From Acidimicrobiaceae bacterium (lineage in GTDB: Bacteria > Actinomycetota > Acidimicrobiia > Acidimicrobiales > Bog-793), in NCBI GenBank assembly GCA_025463965.1, contig JAODBN010000050.1, positions 1 through 5,950 of the forward strand: 5,950 nt of DNA, in the 5' to 3' direction. The position numbers and the translations under genes were made by a program. Every line of letters begins with the position of its first letter. The stretch's first letter is position 1. The notes under the pieces are model-generated. The model was not told the DNA's origin, did not search any database, and was given only the letters and a program-made list of their open reading frames with translations. This document shows positions 5,637 through 5,950 of the stretch, piece after piece.

Positions 5637-5950
5637 TCAGTCCTGCGACGCCGGCTCGGAGGAGCCCCGGCGCCCGAGCAAGCCGAGTGGCGCCAGTATG
5701 GCGGCGCCCACGCCCCTGCGGCCCGCGATCCTCATCAGCCCGCGCTGCTGCGCGGGTGTGAGCAAGCCATCCTGATCGATCAGGGGCAGCCCCGTGGAGA
5801 CGCGACCCTCGAGCCGGTGGTAGGCGTCCTGTTACTCCTGGGCCACGCCCCGCAGGTGGTTGACCTCCCTCTCCAGCGCGCCGACGTATCCCTCCCGCTC
5901 GAGCTCCTGCCAGTTGCGGGGGGCCGCCTCGGAGGGAGGCGCGGTTACTG
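5637..5950 (-). pseudogene. C-terminal part of an unidentified protein with an in-frame TAA (cut by right edge)
   Basis: Read from the right edge, one minus-strand frame gives 38 codons, then TAA (5834-5832), then 64 more codons to TGA (5639-5637). Both sides look like the same protein-coding frame: 35 of 38 codons before and 58 of 64 after the stop end in G or C. The residues form a continuous helical stretch, NWQELEREGYVGALEREV and NHLRGVAQE, then stop, then QDAYHRLEGRV. A conserved-looking GLPLIDQDGLLTPAQQRGL segment follows, and then a hydrophobic, glycine-rich end. The acidic/basic heptad pattern suggests a coiled coil attached to a domain lying beyond the window, as in some glycosyltransferases or methyltransferases of surface-glycan loci; I do not recognise the family. 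It may be a nonsense-mutated gene, a sequence error, or a gene truly ending at 5832 followed by decaying sequence. Confidence 0.45.

Noticed and set aside
5255..5761. Plus-strand open frame of 168 codons over the deacetylase 5' end and upstream gap
   Set aside because: Composition is Arg/Pro/Ala-rich without motifs, and it lies antisense to the deacetylase and to the right-edge coding frame.

Overview
The window is GC-rich chromosomal DNA from a bacterium. Nearly all coding sequence is on the minus strand, so the genes read from right to left. Codons mostly end in G or C and the genes are packed with overlaps or 2-nt gaps. The gene set (family 2 glycosyltransferase, DUF2304, a flippase-like LPG_synthase_TM protein, polysaccharide deacetylase, SDR, GNAT, polytopic GT-C-like protein) is typical of a cell-surface glycan locus. 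The style of the proteins suggests a high-GC soil or environmental lineage, perhaps an Actinomycetota class such as Thermoleophilia. That placement is an impression, not a demonstrated assignment. I see no rRNA, tRNA, CRISPR array, insertion sequence or phage gene.

Layout in transcription order (right to left). (1) 5950-5637: the C-terminal end of an unidentified protein that enters from beyond the right edge; its frame is interrupted by an in-frame TAA at 5834-5832. (2) 5636-5462: a 175-nt gap that probably carries the leader of the next operon. (3) 5461-4634: DUF3473-type polysaccharide deacetylase. (4) 4634-3639: LPG_synthase_TM/UPF0104 multi-pass protein. (5) 3642-3223: small DUF2304 membrane protein. 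(6) 3226-2486: DPM1/DPG-synthase-like family 2 glycosyltransferase. (7) 2483-1743: FabG-like SDR reductase starting at GTG. (8) 1740-673: two-domain GNAT-like acyltransferase. (9) 672-577: a 96-nt gap containing a GAAA-loop hairpin. (10) 576-1: the N-terminal 192 residues of a polytopic, probably GT-C-type membrane protein that runs off the left edge.

Genes 3 to 8 look like one translationally coupled operon: the junctions are 1-nt overlap, 4-nt overlap, 4-nt overlap, 2-nt gap and 2-nt gap. A reasonable reading is that the GT2 makes a polyprenyl-phosphate sugar or extends a lipid-linked glycan at the inner face of the membrane, helped by DUF2304. The LPG_synthase_TM protein handles a lipid or lipid-linked intermediate, and the SDR and GNAT tailor a sugar or acyl building block. 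The GT-C-like protein would act on the outer face and the deacetylase would modify the glycan. The pathway and product are inferred from families and gene order only. The ordinary annotation explains most of the window. The less ordinary points are the interrupted ORF at the right edge, the SDR+GNAT pair inside a glycan operon, and two RNA-structure candidates.
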